In this document: positions 15,776 through 23,707 of the stretch, in pieces
How the letters are laid out: every line of letters starts with the position of its first letter
How positions within the stretch are numbered: position 1 is the first letter of the stretch
NCBI RefSeq assembly: GCF_003634755.1
Contig: NZ_RBXA01000001.1
Coordinates: 992,001 to 1,056,000 of the forward strand
Length of the DNA: 64,000 nucleotides
From: Flavobacterium limicola
GTDB taxonomy: Bacteria > Bacteroidota > Bacteroidia > Flavobacteriales > Flavobacteriaceae
Reading direction: 5' to 3'
Notes under the pieces: model-generated
Database searches by the model: none
What the model was told of the DNA's origin: nothing
Seen by the model: the letters and a program-made list of their open reading frames with translations, nothing else
Translations under genes and position numbers: made by a program

Positions 15776-16138
15776 TTACATCGAATAATTTTTAAACATG
15801 TAAATCCACAATAATCTGGAAAGACGAATATTGATAGAAGCCATTGCGATAATCACCACGGCAATGATTGGAATGATTCGTAAATCGAAAGTTTCTTTAA
15901 AGAAGAATTGAGCAATAACATAAGTTGCAATTCCTTGCGCTACTGTTAACCCATAATTTACATACATGGCTCCAAAAAAGTAACCGGGTTCTTTTTCGAA
16001 TTTGTAATTGCAATGAGAACAATATTCGTTCATTTTAGGGAATCTAAAATTGAAAAAGATACTTTTTTCATTGAAAACTTTGCCTTTAAGACAATGAGGG
16101 CAATCATTATTCAAGATGTGTACAATAGAATTTGACAT
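15776..16138 (-). CDS. DUF983 membrane protein
   Basis: A 120-residue membrane protein. The N-terminus carries a zinc-ribbon-like pair CPHCLKGKVF and CSHCNYKFEKEPGYFFGAMY, which is the DUF983 signature, followed by two transmembrane helices (about 60-82 and 87-105). The family is widespread in Bacteroidota and Alphaproteobacteria and has no established function. It has its own promoter and is followed by the Cys/His-rich secreted protein; both bear CxxC motifs, which hints at shared metal or redox chemistry but proves nothing. Confidence 0.85.
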   Translation of the reverse strand: MSNSIVHILNNDCPHCLKGKVFNEKSIFFNFRFPKMNEYCSHCNYKFEKEPGYFFGAMYVNYGLTVAQGIATYVIAQFFFKETFDLRIIPIIAVVIIAMASINIRLSRLLWIYMFKNYSM

Positions 16139-16152
16139 CGTAATTATTTTAT

Positions 16153-16160
16153 CAAAGGTA
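16153..16160 (-). promoter_or_regulatory. -7 box upstream of the DUF983 gene
   Basis: TACCTTTG on the minus strand matches TAnnTTTG, 14 bp before the start codon at 16138, giving a very short leader. Confidence 0.5.
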
Positions 16161-16229
16161 TTTCTTATTCATATCATAGATGTTTTCTATATTCGCTAAT
16201 TATAGCACAATAAAGACATTTGGAGCAAA

Positions 16230-17093
16230 ATGAAAAAATATCCTATTTATAACATTCAGCGTTTTAACTGCAATTCTGTGAATAGTGATTTGTATATTAA
16301 TACCTTTAAAAATCACTTAATTGACCATAGTTTTGTTGAGGAACCGCACAGGCATAATTCGTATGTTTTGGTCTTTTTTACCAAAGGTTCAGGAACACAT
16401 GAAATCGATTTTGATGTGTTTACGATTCAGGCGGGAAGTATGTTTTTTCTGCAACCCGGACAAATGCATCATTGGAATTTATCTGATGACGTGGAAGGGT
16501 TCGTAATTTTCTATTCGCAGGAAATGTATAATCTTTATTTTGGACAAAAAACAATCGCCGACTATCCATTTTATTCTTCGGTGGATAATAAACCGGAAAT
16601 GGTTTTTGACGTATCCGAATCGAAAGCGATTTTTCCTTATTTTGAAAGTCTTATTGCAGAAACACAATCGAATCAGCTATTGAAGCAAGATAAAGTAATG
16701 AATTTGTTGGATATTATTCACATTGAAATTGCCAGAAAATATAGTGAAACACATTTGCACGAAGCACATTCGTATAATGTCAAGATTAAAAATTTTGAAG
16801 TGCTTTTGGAGCAAAACTTTAAAACAGAAAAGGCGCCTTTTTTCTACGCTTCACAACTCAATATTACTTTGAAACACTTGAACAGGATTTGCAATGAAAT
16901 GTTGCAAAAAACCACAACCGAAGTAATTACAGCTAGAATTATCCTTGAAGCGAAACGCATGCTGATGGATAAAAAGTTTACCGTCAATGAAATTGCAACG
17001 GAATTAGGCTATGATGATTATTCGTATTTCACCCGATTGTTCAAGAAACATACGGGAATGACTCCGACAGATTTTCGTATTTCTAAAAAGTAA
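16230..17093 (+). CDS. AraC family transcriptional regulator
   Basis: A 287-residue regulator with an N-terminal cupin-type sensing domain (HRHNSYVLVFFTKGSGTHEI, then GSMFFLQPGQMHHW at about 70-85) and a C-terminal double helix-turn-helix (about 190-285). The second HTH ends in the standard signature FTVNEIATELGYDDYSYFTRLFKKHTGMTP. The ligand and target genes are unknown; no gene is tightly linked, since purT on the other strand converges on it. Confidence 0.92.
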   Translation: MKKYPIYNIQRFNCNSVNSDLYINTFKNHLIDHSFVEEPHRHNSYVLVFFTKGSGTHEIDFDVFTIQAGSMFFLQPGQMHHWNLSDDVEGFVIFYSQEMYNLYFGQKTIADYPFYSSVDNKPEMVFDVSESKAIFPYFESLIAETQSNQLLKQDKVMNLLDIIHIEIARKYSETHLHEAHSYNVKIKNFEVLLEQNFKTEKAPFFYASQLNITLKHLNRICNEMLQKTTTEVITARIILEAKRMLMDKKFTVNEIATELGYDDYSYFTRLFKKHTGMTPTDFRISKK

Positions 17094-17123
17094 TGGGTGA
17101 TCAATCTCGTTTCCTTAAGACGT

Positions 17124-17183
17124 TTGTCAAGTCGAGCGCAGTCGAGACTAAGCGTTGAGTCTCGACTGCGCTCGACTTGACAA
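17124..17183. repeat. Long perfect inverted repeat with 26-base arms
   Basis: Arms 17124-17149 and 17158-17183 are perfect complements around an 8-base loop and contain the GC-rich core tcgagcgcagtcgaga. It fills the gap between the convergent AraC and purT genes. The core resembles a palindromic repeat often met between flavobacterial genes (from memory), so this may be a REP-like unit that also terminates transcription. Confidence 0.9.
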
Positions 17184-17199
17184 TACTATCTATAGTAAA

Positions 17200-18360
17200 T
17201 TACGAATGCACAGTAACAAGACTTGCTGCTTTCTTGGCTTTTTCTACCACCTCTTCAATTGGAGTTTCTAAAGTATCATTGACTAAAGCCACAGCCATTC
17301 TTCTATACGGTCTTGAAGTTGGTTTGCCAAAGATTCTGAAATCCGTTTTTGGTAAGGAAGCAATATTTTCTATTCCGGAATAGGTTGGATTGGTTGAGTT
17401 TTCCGAAGCTAAAATTACAGCACTCGCCCCCGCTTTTTCTAATGTAATTTCGAAAATAGGTAAACTCAAAATAGCTCGTAAGTGCAATTCGAATTCGTTG
17501 AAGTTTTGCGTTCCCGCCAAAGTTACCATTCCGGTATCATGAGGTCGAGGCGATAATTCCGAGAAATAAACACCATCATCAGCCAAGAAAAATTCGACTC
17601 CAAAAAGTCCTGCGCCACCCAAAGCTTCGGTTACTTTTTCGGCCATGTCTTGCGCTTCATACAAATCTTTGTCGGAAATTTTTGCCGGTTGCCAGCTTTC
17701 TTGATAATCTCCACGTTCTTGACGGTGACCAATTGGCGCACAGAAAAGCGTCGGATTATTATTTTGAACAACGGTTAATAAAGTTATCTCCGAATTGAAT
17801 TTGACAAAAGCTTCCACAATTACTTCTACCACATCGCCACGGGAACCTTTCACGGCATAATTCCATGCTTTTTCGATATCCGCTTCGGTTTTTATGGTTG
17901 ATTGTCCTTTTCCAGACGAAGACATTAAGGGTTTTACCACGCAGGGCATTCCAACGGCTTCAACTCCTTTTTGCAATTCCTCGGCAGTGGTGGCGTAGCG
18001 GTACTTGGCTGTTTTTAGTCCGAGTTCTTTGGATGCCAAATCCCGAATTGCTTTCCTATTCATCGTGAAGTTTGCCGCTTTCGCAGAAGGAACTACGGTG
18101 ATTCCTTGTTTCTCGTAATCATAAAAACGCTCGGTGCGAATGGCTTCTATTTCAGGAACGATGAAATCTGGTTGGTGTTTGGCGACGATTTTGTCTAACG
18201 CATCTCCGTCCAGCATGTTGATGACTTCAAAATCATGGGCAACTTGCATTGCCGGAGCATTTTCGTAACTGTCCACAGCGATTACGATTTGTCCGATACG
18301 TTGTGCCGCGATTGTAAATTCCTTTCCTAATTCGCCTGAGCCTAGCAGTAGTATTTTCAT
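17200..18360 (-). CDS. purT: Formate-dependent phosphoribosylglycinamide formyltransferase
   Basis: A 386-residue ATP-grasp enzyme that formylates GAR to FGAR using formate and ATP in purine synthesis. The N-terminal domain has [11 protein letters not shown] (4-14) and VPEIEAI (EIEA, formate/GAR binding). The ATP-grasp core has [15 protein letters not shown] (phosphate loop), then [25 protein letters not shown] with metal ligands Glu and the SPRPHDTG signature. The usual length is about 390. It is cytosolic, and its 3' end faces the inverted repeat. Confidence 0.96.
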   Translation of the reverse strand: MKILLLGSGELGKEFTIAAQRIGQIVIAVDSYENAPAMQVAHDFEVINMLDGDALDKIVAKHQPDFIVPEIEAIRTERFYDYEKQGITVVPSAKAANFTMNRKAIRDLASKELGLKTAKYRYATTAEELQKGVEAVGMPCVVKPLMSSSGKGQSTIKTEADIEKAWNYAVKGSRGDVVEVIVEAFVKFNSEITLLTVVQNNNPTLFCAPIGHRQERGDYQESWQPAKISDKDLYEAQDMAEKVTEALGGAGLFGVEFFLADDGVYFSELSPRPHDTGMVTLAGTQNFNEFELHLRAILSLPIFEITLEKAGASAVILASENSTNPTYSGIENIASLPKTDFRIFGKPTSRPYRRMAVALVNDTLETPIEEVVEKAKKAASLVTVHS

Positions 18361-18421
18361 TTTTTGAAGTCTTAATTAGAATGTAAAAATACTAAATTGC
18401 TTTTTTATGACTGCAGATTAC

Positions 18422-18778
18422 CTACAAACTTTGCCCGAAAGTCAATAGATTATAATCCGGATCCAATATCGAAAATTCTTTTTGTCCCCAAGGTTTGATT
18501 TCCAGAGGACCATTGGGATGAATGGGAACACCGTTCTTTAAGAAGTTGTTATAAACGGTTTCGATATCTTGCACCCGAATGTAAACTCCTGAGTAATTTT
18601 CGACAGCATTAATGGTCGGAAACTCAAAAAAATGAATTTCAATGCTGTCTTTTTGTACCATCAAATACCCGTCAAAGTCTGCACTACCCCATTCTTGAAA
18701 ACCCAATTGTTTGATGTAGAAATCCCTTGTAATTGCTTTGTTACGCATGGGTAACTTTGGGTTGATGGCTGTGAGCAT
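18422..18778 (-). CDS. VOC (glyoxalase/bleomycin-resistance) family protein
   Basis: A 118-residue protein with the vicinal oxygen chelate fold: MLTAINPKLPMRNKAITRDFY gives the first beta-alpha unit, DSIEIHFFEF and GVYIRVQDIETVY the central strands, and WGQKEFSILDPDYNLLTFGQ the closing motif. Overall similarity is to bleomycin-binding (Ble-like) VOC proteins, which bind ligands without a metal, but the ligand here is unknown. It precedes purT by 61 bp on the same strand and may be co-transcribed with it. Confidence 0.85.
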   Translation of the reverse strand: MLTAINPKLPMRNKAITRDFYIKQLGFQEWGSADFDGYLMVQKDSIEIHFFEFPTINAVENYSGVYIRVQDIETVYNNFLKNGVPIHPNGPLEIKPWGQKEFSILDPDYNLLTFGQSL

Positions 18779-18893
18779 GATGGTTTGGGTTTGATTAGTT
18801 CTATAAATCTAGTTTGGCTTATTTTTTTGTTACTGTTGTTTGTTGGCGCAGAAAGAATTTCTAGGCTATAGGGATCTAGAATGCGAAACCGGA

Positions 18894-19676
18894 TTATGCA
18901 ACAAGTAATTTTTTATTTTCAGCAGAATCTTTTTCAGACCAAAGAATGAAGTTAGCATTTTTAGATTTAAGGGCTTCTAAAAATTCGCTTTTAATTTCTT
19001 TGTCAATATCATTGATTATTGCAATAGCAGTTACATTTTTTTTTGTAATTTTTTCTCGAACAGGTTTAATGTCATCCCATGAAAATAAAAATGTAGGCAA
19101 GTTGGATTTGTTAATAGTGTTGAAAGATTTAATAACTATTTCTTTATCTCTTTGTGCAATTTGAAAATCAAAATTAAATTCTAACCCAGTTGAACCTTTC
19201 GAAATAAAATCAGGTGTAAATATAATATCTTGGGAATCTAAATAATTTCGAACATCTTCTTTAAATATTGATGCAACATTATGATTTGATAAAACATATA
19301 AGTCATTTATCTCAATTATTGCTGAAAGAAAATTATGTTTTGATTGTGAAAATTTATCAATATTAGTCTCAATTACCAATTCGTCATTATCAATTTTTAC
19401 ACCGTAATTAATTAATATTGAATCTAATAATGATTTTCTTCTTTTTGACCCTTGGATTTGTAATCCCTGAATTTCTAAATTGGATAGTGTTTCTCCATTG
19501 TCACTCAATTTTAATTGAGAACCATTTTTTTGAGCATAAATTTCAATTGTATCGTTAAATGCACCAATAAAAGGTGTATTTATTAAAAACCAATCCGTAG
19601 TAAGGTCTTTTTGGATAAAAGTTTTTTCTCTTAACCAATTATAATAATTGTCGACAGATGTGTTTACCCAATTCAC
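18894..19676 (-). CDS. DUF1828/DUF1829 domain protein
   Basis: A 260-residue soluble protein. Residues about 20-115 match DUF1828: INTPFIGAFNDTIEIYAQKNG, LKLSDNGETLSNLEIQG, KRRKSLLDSILINYGVKIDN. The rest matches DUF1829 (SGLEFNFDFQIAQ-like centre and KNVTAIAIINDID). The start is GTG at 19676, sharing bases with the TGA of the upstream gene (GTGA), a sign of coupled translation. I know of no biochemical function for this family. The DNA is visibly richer in A/T than the flanking aspC and purT. The two-gene unit looks like an accessory module, perhaps defence or toxin-antitoxin. Confidence 0.8.
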   Translation of the reverse strand: MNWVNTSVDNYYNWLREKTFIQKDLTTDWFLINTPFIGAFNDTIEIYAQKNGSQLKLSDNGETLSNLEIQGLQIQGSKRRKSLLDSILINYGVKIDNDELVIETNIDKFSQSKHNFLSAIIEINDLYVLSNHNVASIFKEDVRNYLDSQDIIFTPDFISKGSTGLEFNFDFQIAQRDKEIVIKSFNTINKSNLPTFLFSWDDIKPVREKITKKNVTAIAIINDIDKEIKSEFLEALKSKNANFILWSEKDSAENKKLLVA

Positions 19677-20173
19677 AGTAGTGCGTGTTGTATATTTATT
19701 ATGGATTTTAAATTTATCCTTCTAGCAAAGTTAAATATTAAATCCGACAAATCTGATGATTGATTAATTTCTTTAATTGGGAAATCAATTTCTGTCAATG
19801 GAATAGCCCAAGCTAGAGGTTTATAACCTTCGACGTAAATATGCATGTGTGGTTCGCTCGGTAGAAACCATTTATCAGCATATGGTTTTAAAAATTCTGG
19901 TAATGTATCTTTAATATTTTCAGGATTATGATGGCCTCCTTTAAAATCAATTCTAAGAAGACCAATATGTGAATTGCTTTCTAAATGATGAATTGAGGTT
20001 TTAAGGATTATTTTTTGATTTGTAGTTATTTCAATCCAAAAGGCGTAATCGGAATCTTGATTAGAAATTAATTCAATTCTATTCTTTTTGTTTTTTAAAT
20101 CAATAGTTTGATAAGGGTTTACTAAAACTTTTTCTAGATTTAATAAATATTCAGCTTCTTGGTTTGTAAACAT
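19673..20173 (-). CDS. DUF6978 family protein
   Basis: A 166-residue soluble protein starting MFTNQEAEYLLNLEKVLVN. The conserved middle is LLRIDFKGGHHNPENI, followed by EPHMHIYVEGYKPLAWAIPL; this fits my memory of DUF6978 (R.DFGG..H.NP and HLH.Y.EG...WA.P). The cluster of histidines (GGHH, PHMH) could be a metal or catalytic site. It is the first gene of a translationally coupled pair with the DUF1828/1829 gene. Nothing in the sequence identifies a substrate. The 345 bp upstream hold no gene but do contain a structured repeat. Confidence 0.75.
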   Translation of the reverse strand: MFTNQEAEYLLNLEKVLVNPYQTIDLKNKKNRIELISNQDSDYAFWIEITTNQKIILKTSIHHLESNSHIGLLRIDFKGGHHNPENIKDTLPEFLKPYADKWFLPSEPHMHIYVEGYKPLAWAIPLTEIDFPIKEINQSSDLSDLIFNFARRINLKSIINIQHALL

Positions 20174-20324
20174 TTTTCAAAATATTATTTAGAATGATTC
20201 ATTTCTAGAGCTAATATATAAAATTAATATTACAAATTTGTAAATTGTTGTTATTTTATCGATTGATTATAAATATTTTAGCAAATAATGAACATTCCGT
20301 ACTGGATTAGAATAATTAGGATTT

Positions 20325-20427
20325 TGGCAGGGTTTGCGTGAGGGATAGGAGTGGAAATCCTTTATATTTTTTCTTTAAAAATATAAAGATTGCAGCGGAA
20401 AGCCCGACCCTTGTGGTCACGCCCAAA
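20325..20427 (-). ncRNA. Structured non-coding repeat element, copy A
   Basis: On the minus strand this reads gggcgtgaccac, then aagggtcgggctttccgct, a long AT hairpin (20359-20389; ctttatattttt paired with its complement), then aaaggatttccactcctatc and ctcacgcaaaccc. The pattern CCGCT..ATCTTT-hairpin-AAAGGATttCCaCTcCtATC recurs in copy B at 54681-54780. From memory, such elements are common between flavobacterial genes and could be the Flavo-1 RNA motif or a related repeat. It occupies the gap between aspC and the DUF6978 gene; nothing else was found in 20174-20518. Confidence 0.55.
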
Positions 20428-20433
20428 AACAAC

Positions 20434-20460
20434 AAAACCCCAAGAATATCTTGAGGTTTT
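20434..20460 (-). terminator. Terminator after aspC (imperfect hairpin)
   Basis: Arms aaaaccccaaga (20434-20445) and tcttgaggtttt (20449-20460) pair with one mismatch; flanking runs suit either direction. It lies 58 bp upstream of the aspC stop codon on the plus coordinate and borders the structured element. Confidence 0.55.
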
Positions 20461-20518
20461 GTTAGTATATTATAAGTTGGATTTTTGACTTTCTAACTTT
20501 CGATTTTATGAGTTTTGA

Positions 20519-21706
20519 CTATAGTGCCAAAGCATCTTTGATTCTTTTTAATGCTTCTTTCAAGATCTCGTCGCTGGTTGCGTAAGAGAAGCGAATACAG
20601 TCAGGATTTCCAAAAGCGTCACCTGTTACCGTTGCTACGTTAGCTTCGGCCAAAAGGTACATTGATAAATCCATTGCATTTTTGATTTCGGTTCCTTTCA
20701 ATGTTTTTCCGAAGAATGAAGAAACGTCTGGGAATACGTAAAAAGCTCCTTCAGGAACGTTGATTTTTACGCCTGGAATTTCTTTCAATAATCCTACTAC
20801 TAAATCTCTACGGCTATGGAAAGCATCAACCATGTGTTTTAACACAGATGGATCAGCATCTACAGCAGTTATGGTAGCGCGTTGTGCAATCGAATTTGCT
20901 CCTGAGGTTACTTGGCCTTGAATTTTTGTACATGCTTTAGCGATGAATTCTGGTGCGCCAATATATCCAATTCTCCATCCCGTCATAGCGAAAGCTTTAG
21001 CAACTCCATTTACAGTAATTGTTCTTTCTAACATTCCCGGGATAGATGCGATGCTGCAAAAAGTCCCTGAGAAATTGATGTGCTCATAGATTTCATCAGC
21101 TACAACGTATACATGCGGATATTTCTCCAACACTTTGGCTAATGCCGTTAATTCTTCTCTATTATAAACAGATCCACTTGGATTACAAGGAGAACTAAAC
21201 CACATCATTTTTGTTTTTGGCGTGATGGCCGCTTCTAATTGTTCTGGTGTAATTTTGAAATCCGTATCTACAGAAGTTGGAACTTCTACAGGAACTCCAC
21301 CAGATAATTTTACGATTTCGAAATATGAAACCCAGTAAGGTGCCGGTAAAATTACCTCGTCACCATCGTTTAGCATTACTTGTGCAATGTTGTATAAGGA
21401 TTGTTTTGCTCCTGTTGAAACTACAATTTGAGATGGTTTGTACTCTAAATCATTGTCTCTTTTGAATTTTCTGCAGATGGCTTCTTTTAATTCAGCATAT
21501 CCTTCTACTGGAGAATAAGTGCTGTAATTTTCATCAATCGCTTTTTTTGCTGCATCTTTGATGAAGTCAGGCGTATTAAAGTCAGGTTCGCCTAAGCTTA
21601 AGCTGATAATGTCTTTTCCTTGTGCTTTTAATTCTCTGGCCAAAGCAGCCATTGCTAGTGTTTGTGATGTTGCTAGATTGTTAATTCTATCGGATAATGG
21701 ATTCAT
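20519..21706 (-). CDS. aspC: Aspartate aminotransferase (class I/II, subgroup Ib)
   Basis: A 395-residue PLP enzyme exchanging amino groups between aspartate and 2-oxoglutarate. Visible features: SLGEPDFNTP (37-46), STGAKQSLYN (phosphate contacts), PAPYWVSY, WFSSPCNPSGSVY, VADEIYEHINF, and the PLP lysine in VNGVAKAFAMTGWRIGYIGAP; FSYATS near the C-terminus holds the substrate-carboxylate Arg region. The length equals bacterial subgroup Ib enzymes, some of which also use prephenate. It sits 69 bp downstream of the desaturase gene. Confidence 0.94.
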   Translation of the reverse strand: MNPLSDRINNLATSQTLAMAALARELKAQGKDIISLSLGEPDFNTPDFIKDAAKKAIDENYSTYSPVEGYAELKEAICRKFKRDNDLEYKPSQIVVSTGAKQSLYNIAQVMLNDGDEVILPAPYWVSYFEIVKLSGGVPVEVPTSVDTDFKITPEQLEAAITPKTKMMWFSSPCNPSGSVYNREELTALAKVLEKYPHVYVVADEIYEHINFSGTFCSIASIPGMLERTITVNGVAKAFAMTGWRIGYIGAPEFIAKACTKIQGQVTSGANSIAQRATITAVDADPSVLKHMVDAFHSRRDLVVGLLKEIPGVKINVPEGAFYVFPDVSSFFGKTLKGTEIKNAMDLSMYLLAEANVATVTGDAFGNPDCIRFSYATSDEILKEALKRIKDALAL

Positions 21707-21775
21707 TGTAATAGGTTGTAGTTAGTTTATTAATTAGTAGAGATGCACCGCAGTGCATCTCTAGGTGTTATATGA

Positions 21776-22870
21776 CTATGTAAGTTCCGGTTTCATTCCC
21801 AGTTCTTTCAAATGTTTGAAATGAGCAATAACGGCGCTTCGCATTGTTTTGTATTCGTAATAAGGCAAGTTGCATTCCTGAGCAGTTTCTTTTACGATAC
21901 TGGCAATTTTACCATAATGTACGTGACTGATATTTGGAAAAATATGGTGCTCAATTTGGTGATTCAATCCGCCAGTGTACCAGTTGACGATAGCATTTTT
22001 TGGAGCAAAATTCGTAGTGGTAAACAATTGGTGTATCGCCCAAGTATTGTCCATTTCACCTAATTCATTTGGAGACGGATTGGTTGTTTCTTCCACAACG
22101 TGCGCCAATTGAAACACAACACTCAGAATTAAACCAGCTGTGTAATGCATCACGAAGAAACCAATAAGCACTTTCCACCATGTGATTCCAATAACGATTG
22201 GCAATACGATCCAGATAGAAACATAAATTACTTTTGTGATAATTAATGTTGTCCAAAGTATTTTTGGGCTTTTCGCTTCTCCGTACGATAATTTTCTTTT
22301 CAAATAGCTTCTCATCTGTTTGAAATCAGTTGTGATAGCCCAGTTGAACGTTAGTAATCCGTATAAGAATACAGAATAATATTGTTGAAAACGGTGAAAG
22401 TTATACCATTTTGCTTCTTTAGTAAAACGGATTACACGTCCAGCATCTAAATCCTCATCATGACCTGGAATGTTTGTGTAAGTGTGGTGTAAAACATTGT
22501 GTTGCACTTGCCAGTTGTATACATTTCCTGCCAAAACATAAATAGTTCCACCCATGAATTTGTTCACCCAGGTTTTGTTAGAATATGAACCGTGATTTCC
22601 ATCGTGCATCACATTCATTCCTACTCCGGCCATTCCAATTCCCATAACGATGGTCAACAGAAGATGGGCCCAAAAAGGCATACCAAGTGTCAAAATTAAA
22701 AAGTAAGGAGCAAGAAAAACTGAAAAGAGAATTATGGTTTTCAAGTATAGTTTCCAATTCCCGGTCTTTTGGATATTGTTTTCTTTGAAGTAATTGTTAA
22801 CCCGAGAGTTAAGCGTTCTAAAAAATTTCAAGCTGTCTTGCTTAGCAAATGTTGGAGCATTATTATTCAT
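21776..22870 (-). CDS. Membrane fatty acid desaturase (acyl-lipid/acyl-CoA type)
   Basis: A 364-residue integral membrane di-iron desaturase. The three histidine boxes are HDGNHGS, HNVLHHTYTN and HQIEHHIFPNISH; the QIEHH form is typical of front-end and linoleoyl-type desaturases. Four hydrophobic stretches (near 45-65, 70-90, 205-225 and 232-252) fit the family topology. It introduces a double bond into an acyl chain, which helps keep membranes fluid in cold-living flavobacteria. Regiospecificity and carrier cannot be read from sequence. Confidence 0.92.
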   Translation of the reverse strand: MNNNAPTFAKQDSLKFFRTLNSRVNNYFKENNIQKTGNWKLYLKTIILFSVFLAPYFLILTLGMPFWAHLLLTIVMGIGMAGVGMNVMHDGNHGSYSNKTWVNKFMGGTIYVLAGNVYNWQVQHNVLHHTYTNIPGHDEDLDAGRVIRFTKEAKWYNFHRFQQYYSVFLYGLLTFNWAITTDFKQMRSYLKRKLSYGEAKSPKILWTTLIITKVIYVSIWIVLPIVIGITWWKVLIGFFVMHYTAGLILSVVFQLAHVVEETTNPSPNELGEMDNTWAIHQLFTTTNFAPKNAIVNWYTGGLNHQIEHHIFPNISHVHYGKIASIVKETAQECNLPYYEYKTMRSAVIAHFKHLKELGMKPELT

Positions 22871-22887
22871 ATATATTCAATAAAGGT

Positions 22888-22895
22888 CAAAGGTA
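22888..22895 (-). promoter_or_regulatory. -7 box upstream of the desaturase gene
   Basis: TACCTTTG on the minus strand fits TAnnTTTG, 17 bp before the start codon at 22870. Confidence 0.5.
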
Positions 22896-22952
22896 ATTAT
22901 TATAAATTTTTGGATATACAAAATTGAGATAAATATTTTAACTCTAAAGTAT

Positions 22953-22960
22953 TACTTTTG
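22953..22960 (+). promoter_or_regulatory. -7 box upstream of rsmG
   Basis: TACTTTTG matches TAnnTTTG, 15 bp before the ATG at 22976. Back-to-back with the desaturase box, so the two genes are divergently transcribed from a 105-bp region. Confidence 0.5.
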
Positions 22961-22975
22961 TTAAAAAATTAGAAC

Positions 22976-23605
22976 ATGGACGAGATTCTTAAGTATTTTC
23001 CTAATTTGACTGATATTCAGAAAGAACAGTTTCAAAAATTGGATTTTCTTTACCACGATTGGAACGAAAAAATAAATGTTATTTCAAGAAAAGATATTGA
23101 TGCTTTGTATACCAAACATATATTGCATTCTTTGGGAATTGCCAAAATTATAAAATTTGAACCGGGCACTTATGTTTTGGATGTGGGCACTGGAGGAGGG
23201 TTTCCTGGTATTCCATTGGCGATTCTTTTTCCGGAAACGCGTTTTTATTTGATTGATGTCATTGCCAAAAAAATAAAAGTGGTTCAGGCTGTTGCCGAAG
23301 GATTGGAATTGAAGAATGTAAAAGCGGAGCAAATGCGTGCCGAAAATGTGAAAGGAGATTTCGACTTTATCGTGAGTCGTGCCGTTACAAATATGCCGGA
23401 TTTTGTTTATTGGGTAAAAACCAAAATCAAAAAGAACAACAAACACGAATTGAAAAACGGAATTCTCTATTTAAAAGGAGGAGATTTAACTGAAGAATTG
23501 AAGGATTTTCCAAAAGCTACGGAATACAATTTAGCTGATTTCTTTGAAGATGAATTCTTTGAAACTAAGAAAGTAGTGCATTTGCCGTTGAAATTTCAAT
23601 TATAG
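22976..23605 (+). CDS. rsmG: 16S rRNA (guanine527-N7)-methyltransferase
   Basis: A 209-residue Rossmann methyltransferase (RsmG/GidB) that makes m7G527 in 16S rRNA using SAM. The N-terminal helical part carries WNEKINVISRKD and LYTKHILHSL, characteristic of GidB. SAM motif I is VLDVGTGGGFPGIPLAI (about 63-79), followed by FYLIDVIAKKIKVV and IVSRAVTNM. The length fits the family. It stands alone after a divergent promoter region and ends at a strong bidirectional terminator. Confidence 0.96.
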   Translation: MDEILKYFPNLTDIQKEQFQKLDFLYHDWNEKINVISRKDIDALYTKHILHSLGIAKIIKFEPGTYVLDVGTGGGFPGIPLAILFPETRFYLIDVIAKKIKVVQAVAEGLELKNVKAEQMRAENVKGDFDFIVSRAVTNMPDFVYWVKTKIKKNNKHELKNGILYLKGGDLTEELKDFPKATEYNLADFFEDEFFETKKVVHLPLKFQL

Positions 23606-23640
23606 TCGAAAGGTAGAAGTGTATAGAAAAAATGTAAAAA

Positions 23641-23678
23641 AAAAAGCCGAATCTAAAATTTTTTAGATTCGGCTTTTT
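23641..23678. terminator. Bidirectional terminator between rsmG and the P5C dehydrogenase gene
   Basis: Perfect 18-base arms (aaaaagccgaatctaaaa, 23641-23658; complement 23661-23678) with a two-base loop, between convergent genes. Confidence 0.9.
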
Positions 23679-23707
23679 GTGTATTTGTTAAGTTCTTTAA
23701 GACTAGA

